This document shows positions 8,756 to 18,705 of a DNA stretch of 64,000 bases, piece by piece. The notes below the pieces were generated by a model. That model saw only the letters and a program-made list of their open reading frames with translations. It had not been told where the DNA came from and did no database searches. Positions within the stretch are counted from its first letter, which is position 1. Each line of letters opens with the position of its first letter. This DNA is from Breznakibacter xylanolyticus. Its GTDB lineage: Bacteria; Bacteroidota; Bacteroidia; Bacteroidales; Marinilabiliaceae. The position numbers were made by a program, and so were the translations under genes. The stretch is taken from positions 99,557 to 163,556 of the forward strand of contig NZ_QKZK01000009.1 of the NCBI RefSeq assembly GCF_003254275.1. The letters run 5' to 3'.

Positions 8756-11194
8756 ATGAAGATTAAACAGATGAAATGGCTCGCAATGTTCCTGTTGTTG
8801 AGCTTACATGGAATAATGTCGGCTGCTGTGGACGATGATAAAACCGGAACCATCAGAGGTTTGGTGATTGATGCCAATTCGGGAGAGCCTATTGAATATG
8901 CCACCATTGCGGTGTACGATGCGCAAAATAACGTGGTGACCGGTACGGTAACCGATGTCAAAGGGGTTTTTAAGGTGAGTGGACTCAATTGGGGGGTGTA
9001 TCATTTGCAACTCTCATTTATGGGCTACGATGCACATCGGGTTGAAAATCTATCGGTCACCAATGATAAGCCGTCGCATAACCTGGGGACCGTTCGCCTG
9101 GCCGCCAATACTGAAAAGTTGAATGAAGTGGAAGTGGTGGCCGAACGGAAACAGTTTGAGTATAAGATCGACAAAAAAGTGGTGAATGTGTCGGGGCAGG
9201 CCACGGCGGCCTCCATGACGGCCATTGAGGTGCTCGAAAATGTGCCATCGGTGAAGGTCGATGTCGAAGGCAATGTGTCGCTGCGTGGCAGTGGCGGCTT
9301 TACCGTGCTCATCGATGGCAAACCATCCATTCTCGATGCCAGTGATGCCCTGCGCCAAATTCCGGCCAGTGCCATCGATAACATCGAAATCATTACAAAC
9401 CCATCCGTGAAGTTTGAGCCCGATGGTACGGCAGGGATTATTAATGTGATCACCAAAAAGAATAAATTATTGGGAGTAAGCGGGCAGGCTGCTGTCAACG
9501 CCGGCATGTATGGAACGTATGGGGGCGATGCGTTGCTTAATTATCGACATAAAAAGGTGAATTACATTTTTGGCGGAGACTATAACCGTCGTGTGTTTCC
9601 CGGTGAGAATGAAAACGAGCGCCGATCGGTGGTGGGTGATCAAACCAATTATTTGATTTCCAAAGGTGAGGGCGAGCGCGATATGCGCATGTGGGGGCTC
9701 CGGGGGGGTGTTGAGGTTGATTTTAACCCCAAAAACAGCATGACTCTTTCGGCTCGTATGGGCGGGCGCGATATGATCATGGAATCACCACAGTCGTTTC
9801 ATGAGTTTAACGATGCCGGTCTTGACAATCGTTATTCCAGTTTGGAGAATTGGCATCGCCAGGGGCAATTTTATGCATTAAATGGTACTTATGTGCGTCA
9901 GTTTGCACAAAAGGGACATCAGGTGAGCACGCAATTCAATATAAGTCATCGCGATGCCACCGAAGAGTCGTCAAACGAAAAAACCAGCGACGGGACATTG
10001 CTTGAAAAACGACGCAATCTTGAGGATGGCCCCGGTGATCGTGCTGAGTTGAAAATTGATTACACCCTTCCATTTTCCGAGACCAACAAACTCGAAGCGG
10101 GTTATCAGGGGCGATGGGAGTCGGAGAGTGACGAAACAGCTCTCGAGAACTGGGATTTGCTTTCCGGGGCATGGGTGCCAAATGCTCAATATGGTAATAA
10201 TACCGAAGGCGAACAACAAATTCATGGTCTTTATGCGATGTATGCCGGCATGTGGCGAAAGTTTGGTTATCAGGCCGGCTTACGGGGTGAAACTACCCGA
10301 CGAACCATCTCCAGTAATTTGTCGGCACAGCAGTTTGAGCTCGACCGTTTTGATCTTTATCCTACATTGCACTTGTCGTTGCAGTTGCCATGGGAGCAGC
10401 AGTTGATGGGGGGCTATTCGCGCCGCATTCAGCGTACGCACGGATGGATGCTTGAGCCTTTTATTACCTGGGTGAATGCCTATTACGTGCGTCAGGGGAA
10501 TGCCGATCTGGAGCCCGAGTTCATCGACTCATACGAACTGGGGTACGTGAAGCAGTTTGAGAATGCCTTTGTGTCGTTCGAAGCTTATCACCGCGTCACC
10601 CACAACAAGGTTGAAAACCTACAGCGTCAGTGGGAGGGCGATCCTTCCGGAAACATCCTCATGGGGCAACCTTTTAACGTTGGTAAAGATTACTCCACCG
10701 GGTTGGAGCTGAGCATTAACCTGCGCCAGTTAAAATGGTGGGAAGTGAACCTGATGGGTAACCTTTATAATTACGAAGTTACCGGCAGTGCCGGCGGCAA
10801 AGATTTCTCGAATCAGACTTTTAACTGGGGTGCCCGCCTGAACAACACCTTTAAAGTCGCCCGCTTGCATCAGTTGCAATTCAATGGACAGTTTAATAGC
10901 CCCACCGCAACGGCTCAGGGCGAAGTGCATGGTTATTATAGTTTTGATGCCGCTTATCGGGTTGATTTATTTAAGCGTAAATTATCGGCTGTGGTGCAAG
11001 CACGCGATTTGTTTGCCACCGGTAAGCGCATTAGCACCACCGAAGGCGAGAATTTCTACACCTGGTCAAAATGGGGAATGAAAGCCCCTCTGGTGTCGAT
11101 GACCCTCACCTATCGTTTCAATAATTACATGCCCAAGCGGATGACCAACCGCAATGGTGGTGAAGATATCATGAACGAGGGGGGTGAGTTTTAA
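8756..11194 (+). CDS. TonB-dependent outer-membrane receptor (OMP_b-brl_3 type)
   Basis: An 812-aa outer-membrane protein. A signal peptide (MKWLAMFLLLSLHGIMSA) is followed by a CarboxypepD_reg-like beta-sandwich at ~30-115 (GTIRGLVIDANSGEPIEYAT), a plug domain at ~125-230 (VLENVPSVKVDVEGNVSLRG, GFTVLIDGKPS) and a 22-strand-style barrel with C-terminal aromatic strand pattern (SMTLTYRFNN). This is the subfamily without an adjacent SusD gene, and none is present here. The substrate is unknown; such proteins take up peptides, metals, siderophores or other large molecules with energy from TonB. It is monocistronic and followed by a terminator. Confidence 0.9.
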   Translation: MKIKQMKWLAMFLLLSLHGIMSAAVDDDKTGTIRGLVIDANSGEPIEYATIAVYDAQNNVVTGTVTDVKGVFKVSGLNWGVYHLQLSFMGYDAHRVENLSVTNDKPSHNLGTVRLAANTEKLNEVEVVAERKQFEYKIDKKVVNVSGQATAASMTAIEVLENVPSVKVDVEGNVSLRGSGGFTVLIDGKPSILDASDALRQIPASAIDNIEIITNPSVKFEPDGTAGIINVITKKNKLLGVSGQAAVNAGMYGTYGGDALLNYRHKKVNYIFGGDYNRRVFPGENENERRSVVGDQTNYLISKGEGERDMRMWGLRGGVEVDFNPKNSMTLSARMGGRDMIMESPQSFHEFNDAGLDNRYSSLENWHRQGQFYALNGTYVRQFAQKGHQVSTQFNISHRDATEESSNEKTSDGTLLEKRRNLEDGPGDRAELKIDYTLPFSETNKLEAGYQGRWESESDETALENWDLLSGAWVPNAQYGNNTEGEQQIHGLYAMYAGMWRKFGYQAGLRGETTRRTISSNLSAQQFELDRFDLYPTLHLSLQLPWEQQLMGGYSRRIQRTHGWMLEPFITWVNAYYVRQGNADLEPEFIDSYELGYVKQFENAFVSFEAYHRVTHNKVENLQRQWEGDPSGNILMGQPFNVGKDYSTGLELSINLRQLKWWEVNLMGNLYNYEVTGSAGGKDFSNQTFNWGARLNNTFKVARLHQLQFNGQFNSPTATAQGEVHGYYSFDAAYRVDLFKRKLSAVVQARDLFATGKRISTTEGENFYTWSKWGMKAPLVSMTLTYRFNNYMPKRMTNRNGGEDIMNEGGEF

Positions 11195-11250
11195 TGTTTG
11201 CAGCATTTTTCTTTGTTTTCTACTTTTTTCATAGTTCTTTTTTGGAAATG

Positions 11251-11280
11251 AAAATGCCCCGAGTAATCGGGGCATTTTTA
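11251..11280 (+). terminator. Terminator after the TonB-dependent receptor
   Basis: AAAATGCCCCGA, a GTAA loop, and TCGGGGCATTTTTA form a strong hairpin with a T tract. It is nearly symmetric but lies 57 bases past the receptor stop. Confidence 0.85.
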
Positions 11281-11389
11281 TTTTGCTTGATGTCCGGTTG
11301 TTGAAAGTGGACGGTGAGTAAGCGTTTTATTGATTGTTATTTAGTTAGTTAGCGAGAATGCTGAAGATTGTTTGGTTAAAGGCTCATTG

Positions 11390-11468
11390 TCTCTAAAGTC
11401 TGCTTTGTTTGTCTTTCGTCTGTAATTCTACTTGTCTTTTTTTGAGTATCACAAACGAAATGACATTG
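11390..11468. repeat. MITE-like element, right-half fragment
   Basis: The segment contains the pyrimidine-rich half (GTCTTTCGTCTGTAATTCTACTTGTC) and ends in ACAAACGAAATGACATTG, matching the right terminus of the CAATGTCGTT element. The left half is absent or unrecognisable. It ends ten bases from the amt stop codon. Confidence 0.6.
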
Positions 11469-11478
11469 AAAAAGCTTT

Positions 11479-12684
11479 CTATATCACCCTTGCAATTTCG
11501 CCATGCATGTGAATGTCCAAGCCGGCTCTTTCCACTTCTTCACTCACTTTAACCTTGGTGAAACGATTGATGATGATGAGCGTGACCCATGTAAATGCGC
11601 TGGCCCACACAATTGCCAATATCAAAGCGGTGATTTCTTCGCCGAAGAGAGACCAGTCGCCCCCAAGTAATACTCCATCCTGAATGGATGGGTTGATGGC
11701 GTGGCTGGCCACCAGACCCATGAGGATGGTTCCAAAGACGCCCCCCATGCCATGAACGCCCCAAACATCAAGGGCATCATCCCATTTCATGTAATTTTTA
11801 AACTCAACTGCAAAATAACAAACCACAGCGGCGAGGATGCCGATGATACATGCCGTTCCCACGGTGACATAACCTGCAGCGGGGGTAATGGTGGCCAATC
11901 CGGCTACGGCACCGGTCATCAGCCCGATGAAGGTCGGTTTTTTGGCGCCGGTGTTCCATTCTATCAGTAGCCAGGTGATGGCAGCAAATGAGGCCGACAC
12001 ATCGGTATTGATAAATGCTGATACCGTAATGCCGTTCATGTCCAGTTCGCTGCCGGCGTTAAAACCATACCAGCCGAACCACAGCAGTGCCGTTCCGATG
12101 GCAACCAATGGTATGTTGTTGGGTTTGTGAGCTCCTTCTTTTCGTTTGCCCACATAAATGGTGGCCACCAGGGCTGCAAATCCGGCTGTGGCATGCACCA
12201 CAATTCCACCTGCAAAGTCAAGAACTCCCCACTCTTGCAGGATGCCTCCGCCCCAAATCATGTGTACAAAGGGATAGTAAACGAATATTTGCCAAAAAAT
12301 CAGGAAAAACACATACGATTTAAAGGTGACCCGGTTGATGAATGCTCCGGTAATGAGCGATGGGGTGATGATGGCAAACATCATTTGATAGGCAAAAAAT
12401 ACGTATTCAGGAAAAGCTTTTCCCGGCATGATGGTGTCGTGGGTAATGCCATTCAAAAAGGCTTTGTCGAAATTTTCTAAAATGCCGAAAAAATCGGTGC
12501 CTTCGGCTACGGTTCCGCTAAAGCAAAGTGAGTAACCGAAGGTAAACCACAGAATGGTGGTTAGCCCCAGCGATACAAAACTTTGCATCATGATGTTGAG
12601 AATGTTCTTCTTGTTGCCTAATCCGCCATAAAAAAATGCCAGCCCCGGTGTCATGAGCATCACAAGGCTTGTGGCCAGTACCAT
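11479..12684 (-). CDS. amt: Ammonium transporter (Amt/Rh family)
   Basis: A 401-aa inner-membrane channel for ammonium. It has the 11-helix Amt pattern with the pore histidines in VVHATAGFAAL and VWGVHGMGG and the family signature around FFYGGLGNKKN. The annotated start is at TM1 itself (MVLATSLVMLMTPGLAFFYGG). The eight codons before it translate INKGVTTF, which fits the periplasmic N terminus of other Amt proteins, but they contain no ATG, GTG or TTG. So either a non-standard start is used or the N terminus has been shortened. There is no glnK beside it, unlike the second amt at 41540. C-terminal tail ends DIHMHGEIARVI. Confidence 0.92.
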   Translation of the reverse strand: MVLATSLVMLMTPGLAFFYGGLGNKKNILNIMMQSFVSLGLTTILWFTFGYSLCFSGTVAEGTDFFGILENFDKAFLNGITHDTIMPGKAFPEYVFFAYQMMFAIITPSLITGAFINRVTFKSYVFFLIFWQIFVYYPFVHMIWGGGILQEWGVLDFAGGIVVHATAGFAALVATIYVGKRKEGAHKPNNIPLVAIGTALLWFGWYGFNAGSELDMNGITVSAFINTDVSASFAAITWLLIEWNTGAKKPTFIGLMTGAVAGLATITPAAGYVTVGTACIIGILAAVVCYFAVEFKNYMKWDDALDVWGVHGMGGVFGTILMGLVASHAINPSIQDGVLLGGDWSLFGEEITALILAIVWASAFTWVTLIIINRFTKVKVSEEVERAGLDIHMHGEIARVI

Positions 12685-12768
12685 AAAGGTGGTAACGCCT
12701 TTGTTGATTATGGTGATGAATTTAAAGTAATATCTGTTTTTAAGTTTTAATCTATTATCTTAGGGCTG

Positions 12769-12776
12769 CAAATATA
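12769..12776 (-). promoter_or_regulatory. -7 box upstream of amt
   Basis: Read on the minus strand this is TATATTTG, the Bacteroidota -7 consensus, 84 bases before the amt ATG. No clear TTTG is seen at the expected -33 distance. The remainder of 12685-12990 holds only this and the terminator at 12922. Confidence 0.5.
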
Positions 12777-12921
12777 GTGAAATTACAACATGGCCGTTTT
12801 CGAATGGGGTGTTTGTTGATAATGTTGTGGTTTTTTTGTTCTCAAGGGGGTGTTGGGATGGGGTGTGTGGTGGATTGATTTGGTTTTTCACCCTGTAAAT
12901 CTGTGTTTTGTTGTAGATGTA

Positions 12922-12964
12922 AAAAGCCCCCTCATGCATTGTGAAATGTCATGAGGGGGCTTTT
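12922..12964 (-). terminator. Terminator after the thioredoxin-fold gene
   Basis: AAAAGCCCCCTCATG pairs perfectly with CATGAGGGGGCTTTT across a short loop. It follows the gene ending at 12991 on the minus strand and could work in both directions. Confidence 0.9.
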
Positions 12965-12990
12965 ATATGGGGGTGTTTAAATCAAAATGG

Positions 12991-14496
12991 TTACATGTCG
13001 AATATGGATCTTTGTTTATCGGGGGTCATTCTGGTTTTGTTGTTTTTGTAGTTGCGTTGCACTTCTATAAAACGTTCCGCGAAGTTTTCTTCGGGCGCCG
13101 GCGCCGGTGATAAGGCTAAGTTTCCGTCGGGGTCAATGAGGTAGTACATGGGCATGGCCTTGATGTTGTAGTCCGACAGAATTCGGCCGTTGCCTCCAAA
13201 ATGAAGCACTTCCCACTTAAAATTGTTTTTCAGCATGTAGTCAAAGGCCGGCTGGTCGTTTTCGTCGGCCAAAACAGTCAGCACCACCAGGTCGCGTTTC
13301 AGTTCGCGGGCAATGGCGGCCAGCGCTTGCAGCTGCTTTTTACAGGCGTAGTTTTGGGTGTGCATAAAGTTGAGATACACGAATTTTCCCCGGAAATCGG
13401 CCAGTGAAATGATTTTGCCATTTGTATTGAGCGCTTCGAGTGGTGGCGCGATGGTGCCGGTTTTTAGGCGGTTAATACGGTCGATGATGCGTCGCGCCAA
13501 GTGACGTGTTTGGTGGCATTGGGCACGTTCTGTCATTTGAGTGAGCAGGTCATTGATGCGTTTCTCGTCGTAAATTCCCGTGTAATATGCATCGTACAAG
13601 GCGCGGATCATCACGGTTTCCCGCAAGTCGTCGCGCGTAAACAAGGTGTCGTTTTTCATAATCAACGACAAGCTGTCGTATGGCGCTCCTTCATTAAACG
13701 CCATGCGGAAGCGTTTGCCCGAAGGGCTTTGGAAATAGTAAGCAAAAAAGTCCTTAAACGTCTCGTTGAAACTATCCCAATAAGCCGGCATGCGGTATCG
13801 CACCGGTTCGTTACTGAAAAATCGGTTGATGTGCTGGCGTTTGAGTCGGCGCATGGCCAATGCGTAAAGGCGTGACGCTCTGAAGTGTTTGTGCGCGATA
13901 AAGAAACTGTCGCTCCCCGACGGATGAATGGAGTCGAGTTGCTCGCAAACACGTTTGGCCAGTGGGCTGTTGTGTTGGTTGAACAACGTCATGGCGTAGG
14001 CGTTGTAGTGAGCCTCAAAGTCGATTTCATAATCGTTGATGCGTTCGTTGAAATCTTGCGCATCGGGCGTCAGTACGCCAAGCAGGATGATTTCCGGCTC
14101 AAAAAATGGGTTGAATCGTTCGGCTTCGGGACGGGGTTTGTAGGGCGGAAGAGCCAATTGGTAATGTTGTCCGGGTTGTGCATAAAAGGCCCCACGGTAA
14201 TGTCCCAGGTCGATGGTGCATTGCGTGGTTTCATCGATGGCAAATGCCCCGCTGTAGTTCCCGTCTTCATTGATTGTCAGACGGGTCAGCTCTTCTTGTT
14301 CACGCAATAGGGGGTGCGACACCGTTTCTATTATCAGCGTCATCCCGGCATAGTCGGGAGCATTTCCGGTGATGCGCACGCTGTCGGGTGTTGCTCCCCA
14401 TGCCGTGATGCACCAACACCAAATTCCGGCGGCCAATAATAGACTGCCGACCCGGAGTGTTAAGGTATTTCGGATGAGTCGTTTGTTTCCTGACAT
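12991..14496 (-). CDS. Exported TlpA-like thioredoxin-fold protein lacking CxxC
   Basis: A 501-aa exported protein. A signal peptide (SLLLAAGIWCWCITAWGA) is followed by a ~100-aa beta-rich DUF4369-like region, a helical middle, and a C-terminal thioredoxin fold at ~350-490 (APPLEALNTNGKIISLADFR, FVYLNFMHTQNYACKKQLQ, AMPMYYLIDPDGNLAL). Where TlpA proteins have WCxxC, this one reads QNYACKKQ, so only one cysteine remains and classical disulfide exchange is unlikely. The cis-proline region is AMPMYYLI. Its start codon abuts the coaD stop, so the two genes are co-transcribed. The function is unknown; similar Bacteroidota proteins are often cell-envelope proteins. Confidence 0.82.
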   Translation of the reverse strand: MSGNKRLIRNTLTLRVGSLLLAAGIWCWCITAWGATPDSVRITGNAPDYAGMTLIIETVSHPLLREQEELTRLTINEDGNYSGAFAIDETTQCTIDLGHYRGAFYAQPGQHYQLALPPYKPRPEAERFNPFFEPEIILLGVLTPDAQDFNERINDYEIDFEAHYNAYAMTLFNQHNSPLAKRVCEQLDSIHPSGSDSFFIAHKHFRASRLYALAMRRLKRQHINRFFSNEPVRYRMPAYWDSFNETFKDFFAYYFQSPSGKRFRMAFNEGAPYDSLSLIMKNDTLFTRDDLRETVMIRALYDAYYTGIYDEKRINDLLTQMTERAQCHQTRHLARRIIDRINRLKTGTIAPPLEALNTNGKIISLADFRGKFVYLNFMHTQNYACKKQLQALAAIARELKRDLVVLTVLADENDQPAFDYMLKNNFKWEVLHFGGNGRILSDYNIKAMPMYYLIDPDGNLALSPAPAPEENFAERFIEVQRNYKNNKTRMTPDKQRSIFDM

Positions 14497-14973
14497 TTAT
14501 CGGTTTAATAGTGACGGGTCGATTTTTATCTTTTCGGGTAGAAATTTGGAAGCATCGCCCCCATGTTTGATGATGTCACGCACGATGGATGAGTTAACGG
14601 GGGTGTGTTCGGGCGTGGTGAGCAGAAATACGGTGTCGATGCCGGTCATGGCTCGGTTTACCTGAGCGATGGCTCGTTCGTATTCAAAGTCGGCCGAGGT
14701 GCGGATTCCCCGTAGCAGGTGGGTAGCTCCGATGGTTTTGGCATAATCGACCGTCAATCCTTCATATTTGTCCACCCGGATTCGGGGGGCGTTTGAGAAT
14801 ACATCTTTAATCCAGTCGACCCGCATCTCCACCGGGAAAAAATCGGCTTTGTTGGAGTTGTAGCCCACTGCCACCACTATTTCGTCAAAAAGATCGAGCG
14901 AGCGGCGAACCACATTTTCGTGGCCAATGGTGAAGGGGTCGAACGATCCGGGGAAGATTGCTATTTTTTTCAT
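14497..14973 (-). CDS. coaD: Phosphopantetheine adenylyltransferase
   Basis: A 158-aa cytoplasmic enzyme of coenzyme A synthesis that transfers AMP from ATP to 4'-phosphopantetheine, giving dephospho-CoA. The nucleotidyltransferase motif FPGSFDPFTIGH is at residues 7-18, with the second conserved block LLRGIRTSADFEYE and the SSIVRDI segment near the end. Its length is normal for the family. It is the first gene of a two-gene unit with the thioredoxin-fold gene, whose ATG directly follows the coaD stop. Confidence 0.97.
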   Translation of the reverse strand: MKKIAIFPGSFDPFTIGHENVVRRSLDLFDEIVVAVGYNSNKADFFPVEMRVDWIKDVFSNAPRIRVDKYEGLTVDYAKTIGATHLLRGIRTSADFEYERAIAQVNRAMTGIDTVFLLTTPEHTPVNSSIVRDIIKHGGDASKFLPEKIKIDPSLLNR

Positions 14974-15251
14974 GTTTCTCTTCGTATATACAAACGGTAA
15001 AATTTGAAAAATTTGTTGGATTGACCAAACGTTTATTCAGGAGCTTCATGGTTTCGTGTTTCAGGTGACGGGATGTTTATTCGTAAGCGTCCATACTAAC
15101 CATAAATGAACCTGCATGTCAATGTTAAGTGGGTGTGAATAGTGTTTAAAAATTTTGCAATCATTGAAAAAAAAGCCACCTTTACCCCCTGATTTTAAAG
15201 GCCAACAGCAGAGAAAGGCCATTGTCACATCATTCTGTTAATCGGTTTTTT

Positions 15252-16034
15252 ATGAGAGGTGCAATTATCGGTGATATTATCGGTTCTGCTTTTGAAAACA
15301 ACCAGCCTGACGCACAGGATTTTCAATTACTCAAGCCTTTATCGGCATATACAGACAACACCATCACCACGCTGTCGACAGCGGATGCTATTTTGCACAA
15401 CAAAGCCTATGGCGATACGCTCAAGGATTGGGTGCAACGTTATCCCAAAGCCGGTTATCGCCCACGATTTCTTGAGTGGGCTTTGTCGGAGAATAAGGCC
15501 ACTTATGTGAGTGAGGGGGATGGTGCTGCCCGTCGCATCAGTCCCATTGGCTTTGCATCTCCTTCGCTCGATGAGGCATTGCGCCAGGCCGAGATGTCTA
15601 CGGTCATTACTCACAATACGCAAATTCGTATTGAAGCCTCCAAAGCGGTGGCCGGGAGTATTTTTCTTGCCAAGCAGGGTAAGTCAAAGTCGGAAATTAA
15701 GCAGCTTATCGAGGAGATATTTAATTATAAGCTCGACCAGACGCTCGAAGAAGTGAAATTGATGTTGAGTCAAACCTCTGACGATTTGCCCACGCCGGTT
15801 CCGGCTGCCATGGTGGCTTTTTTGGCCAGCAGCGATTTTGAAGATGCCATTCGCAAAGCCGTTTGGTTGGGTGGCCCCACCCATACCATTGCTTCTATTA
15901 CCGGTGGTATTGCCCAGGCTTATTATAATCACATTCCTAAGTCGTTGGTGCGAAAAACATTGTGTCGTTTGCCGTCCGAGATGGAGGAACTTATAGAGGA
16001 GTTTGAAGCGGCTTATTTGACTCCTGTTTGTTGA
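15252..16034 (+). CDS. ADP-ribosylglycohydrolase-like protein, probable pseudoenzyme
   Basis: A ~260-aa member of the ADP-ribosylglycohydrolase (DraG/ARH) fold. The N-terminal block GAIIGDIIGSAFE and the general layout (SPIGFASPSLDEAL, STVITHN, ITGGIAQAYY) are well kept. The metal-binding motifs are not: the usual TDDT reads TDNT, and the usual GGDxDT near the C terminus reads GGPTHT, so both acidic residues of that motif are gone. Loss of di-magnesium binding should abolish hydrolysis, though ADP-ribose binding may remain. ATG 15252 places the family motif at the N terminus; an upstream in-frame ATG at 15222 adds ten unconserved residues. It is convergent with lon. Confidence 0.85.
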   Translation: MRGAIIGDIIGSAFENNQPDAQDFQLLKPLSAYTDNTITTLSTADAILHNKAYGDTLKDWVQRYPKAGYRPRFLEWALSENKATYVSEGDGAARRISPIGFASPSLDEALRQAEMSTVITHNTQIRIEASKAVAGSIFLAKQGKSKSEIKQLIEEIFNYKLDQTLEEVKLMLSQTSDDLPTPVPAAMVAFLASSDFEDAIRKAVWLGGPTHTIASITGGIAQAYYNHIPKSLVRKTLCRLPSEMEELIEEFEAAYLTPVC

Positions 16035-16060
16035 AAAAATCATTGATATAAACGATATAA

Positions 16061-16093
16061 AAAAAGACCCGAGTGAATTTCGGGTCTTTTTTT
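16061..16093. terminator. Bidirectional terminator between ADPRG-like gene and lon
   Basis: AAAAAGACCCG and CGGGTCTTTTT pair around AGTGAATTT. T runs exist on both strands, so it can end both convergent transcripts. Confidence 0.88.
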
Positions 16094-16104
16094 ATGGTCT
16101 GTTG

Positions 16105-18546
16105 TCATGCTTTTTCGTCAAGCAGTGCAGTTTTTAAAACGTCCTGAATGGTATTGAAGTAAATGATTTCCAGTCCCTCGATGTAGATTGGTTTTATTTC
16201 ATTCACGTCTTTGCGGTTTTCTTCGCAGAGCAGCACGGTGGTGATACCGGCACGTTTGGCGGCCAGTATCTTTTCGCGAATGCCACCCACCGGTAATACT
16301 TTGCCCCTCAGGGTAATCTCGCCTGTCATGGCTAGTTTTTCGCGCACTTTGCGTTTGGTAATGGCCGATGCAATGGATGTGGCCATGGTGATGCCTGCCG
16401 AGGGGCCGTCTTTGGGGATGGCGCCTTCGGGGACGTGAATGTGCACGTTGGCGTTATCAAATGCTTCAATCGGTAGGTTTAGTAATTCGGCGTGCGCACG
16501 AAGGTATTCGAGTGCAATCATGGCCGACTCCTTCATCACTTCGCCCAGGTTACCGGTGAGGGTGAGTTTGCCGTTGCCTTTGCTGATACTACTTTCCACA
16601 AACAGAATTTCGCCACCGGCGGCCGTCCATGCCAGGCCGGTGACCACCCCGGCAAAGTCGTTGCTGAGCCATTTGTCCTTATTGAATCGAGGGGCACCCA
16701 ACAATTCCTTAATGGCTTCGGTAGTTACGCTTTTTTTAATTGGCACGTCGGTGGCAATTTTGAGGGCGATTTTTCGGCAGATGCGCGAGAGTACTTTGTC
16801 GAGTTCTCGAACGCCGGCCTCGCGGGTGTACCCGTCAATAATGGCGGCCAGTACCGGCTTGCTGATGGTGAAAGTGCCCGGGGTAATGCCATGGTTTTCC
16901 ATGGCTTTGGGCAGCAGATGGTTGCGTGATATTTCTATCTTCTCTTCTAGTAAATAGCTGCTTACTTCAATCACTTCCATGCGGTCGAGCAGGGGAGGAG
17001 AGATGGTCGAGAGCGAGTTGGCTGTGGCGATGAACATCACCTTCGACAGGTCGAAGTCGATGTCGAGGTAGTTGTCGTGGAAGGTTTCGTTTTGCTCGGG
17101 GTCGAGCACTTCGAGCAATGCTGAAGCCGGATCGCCATGAAAGCTGTTGCTGATTTTGTCAATCTCGTCGAGAATGAAAACGGGGTTGGCAGCACCGGCT
17201 TTTTTGATGTTTTGGATGATGCGTCCGGGCATGGCTCCGATGTAGGTGCGGCGGTGTCCGCGTATCTCGGCTTCGTCGTGCAGCCCCCCCAGTGACATGC
17301 GCACATATTGGCGCCCTAGGGCTTCGGCCACCGAGCGTCCCAGTGAGGTTTTGCCCACACCCGGAGGGCCCGTCAGACATAGGATGGGTGATTTGAGGTC
17401 GCCCTTGAGTTTGAGTACGGCCAGGTGTTCCAAGATGCGTTCTTTCACTTTGTCGAGACCATGGTGGTCGCGATCCAGGATGCGTCGGGCCTGTTTCAGG
17501 TCGAAGTTGTCGGTGGTGTATTCGTTCCAGGGCAGTTCGGTGAGCGTTTGCAGGTAGGTGAGTTGCACCGAAAATTCACCTGTCATGGGGTTGATGCGTT
17601 GAAGCTTCCCGATTTCTTTCTCGAATATTTCGTTGAGTTCGGCACCCCAGTTTTTTGTAGCGGCTTTTTTTCGTAGTTCTTCAGCTTCCTGTTCGGCCGG
17701 GTTGCCACCCAGTTCGTTTTGGATGGTTTTAATTTGTTGCTGAAGCAAATATTCGCGTTGCTGTTGGTCGATGTCCACCTTCACCTTCGACTGAATGTCT
17801 TTTTTAAGTTCCAGCAGTTGCAGTTCCTTGACGAGCATTTCCAATAAGTCCATGCCTCGTTTGAGCAATTCGTTGGTGCCAAGGAGGTTTTGCTTTTCGG
17901 GAATGGTTGCATCGGTGTTTGAGCACACGAAATTGATGAGGAAGTCGCGGCTTTCGATGTTTTTGATTGAGAAAATGGCTTCCGGCGGATAGTTGGCCGA
18001 TGTTTTGATGATGCGCAAGGCCATGTCCTTGATGGATCCGGCCACGGCTTCGTATTCACGTTGTTGTTCTTCGGTGGGTTCTATGTCGGTGAGTTCCATC
18101 ACGTCGGCAACCAGATAGGGATCCGAGCTGACGGGGTAGGTCATGACAAATCTTTTTTTACCCTGTATGATGACCGAGGTGGTGCCGTCGGGCATTTCGA
18201 GGACTTTGATGATTTTAGCCATGGTGCCCACGTCGTAAAGGGAGCGGAAGTCGGGGTTGTCTTCGCGGGCATCGCGCTGTGCCACTGCGCCAAAGTAGCC
18301 TTTGGCATCTTGCAGGTCGCGAATCAGGCGTAATGATTTTTGGCGTCCGAGGGTAATGGGCATAATTACGCCTGGAAACAGCACCGTGTTGCGCAGCGGT
18401 AAGATGGGCAACGTTTCGGGCATGGGGACGTCGTCGTTATTCATCATCAGGTCTTCGCCAATGATGGGAATCATGCCTTCGTTGTTTGATTCTTCGTTGT
18501 CGAGATCTTCGGGGGGCAGTAAAAAGTTATTCATGTCCATGGGCAT
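16105..18546 (-). CDS. lon: ATP-dependent protease Lon
   Basis: A cytoplasmic AAA+ protease of about 813 aa that degrades misfolded and regulatory proteins. The N-terminal substrate-binding domain begins at [15 protein letters not shown]. The AAA+ module has Walker [14 protein letters not shown] and Walker [10 protein letters not shown]. The protease domain has the catalytic Ser in [13 protein letters not shown] and the Lys in [14 protein letters not shown]. The frame is open to 18705, but that would run through the L31 terminator; ATG 18546 (MPMDMNNFL) is the more plausible start, with 18534 as an alternative. It is monocistronic, facing the ADPRG-like gene. Confidence 0.95.
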   Translation of the reverse strand: MPMDMNNFLLPPEDLDNEESNNEGMIPIIGEDLMMNNDDVPMPETLPILPLRNTVLFPGVIMPITLGRQKSLRLIRDLQDAKGYFGAVAQRDAREDNPDFRSLYDVGTMAKIIKVLEMPDGTTSVIIQGKKRFVMTYPVSSDPYLVADVMELTDIEPTEEQQREYEAVAGSIKDMALRIIKTSANYPPEAIFSIKNIESRDFLINFVCSNTDATIPEKQNLLGTNELLKRGMDLLEMLVKELQLLELKKDIQSKVKVDIDQQQREYLLQQQIKTIQNELGGNPAEQEAEELRKKAATKNWGAELNEIFEKEIGKLQRINPMTGEFSVQLTYLQTLTELPWNEYTTDNFDLKQARRILDRDHHGLDKVKERILEHLAVLKLKGDLKSPILCLTGPPGVGKTSLGRSVAEALGRQYVRMSLGGLHDEAEIRGHRRTYIGAMPGRIIQNIKKAGAANPVFILDEIDKISNSFHGDPASALLEVLDPEQNETFHDNYLDIDFDLSKVMFIATANSLSTISPPLLDRMEVIEVSSYLLEEKIEISRNHLLPKAMENHGITPGTFTISKPVLAAIIDGYTREAGVRELDKVLSRICRKIALKIATDVPIKKSVTTEAIKELLGAPRFNKDKWLSNDFAGVVTGLAWTAAGGEILFVESSISKGNGKLTLTGNLGEVMKESAMIALEYLRAHAELLNLPIEAFDNANVHIHVPEGAIPKDGPSAGITMATSIASAITKRKVREKLAMTGEITLRGKVLPVGGIREKILAAKRAGITTVLLCEENRKDVNEIKPIYIEGLEIIYFNTIQDVLKTALLDEKA

Positions 18547-18650
18547 CCGGGTGCATTGCGGTCGTGAGCCGGCGGGGTGATACTTAGTAATGTGAAACAT
18601 CATTCCCGACCAAATGTTATTGCAAAGTGGGTTGAAAATGTCATTAATCA

Positions 18651-18682
18651 AAAAAAGCCCCGGATTATCCGAAGCTTTTTTT
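18651..18682 (-). terminator. Terminator after rpmE2
   Basis: AAAAAAGC...CGGAT / ATCCG...GCTTTTTTT hairpin with a T run, 24 bases beyond the L31 stop on the minus strand. Confidence 0.75.
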
Positions 18683-18705
18683 GTATTAGGTTGGTTCGAC
18701 AGCAA

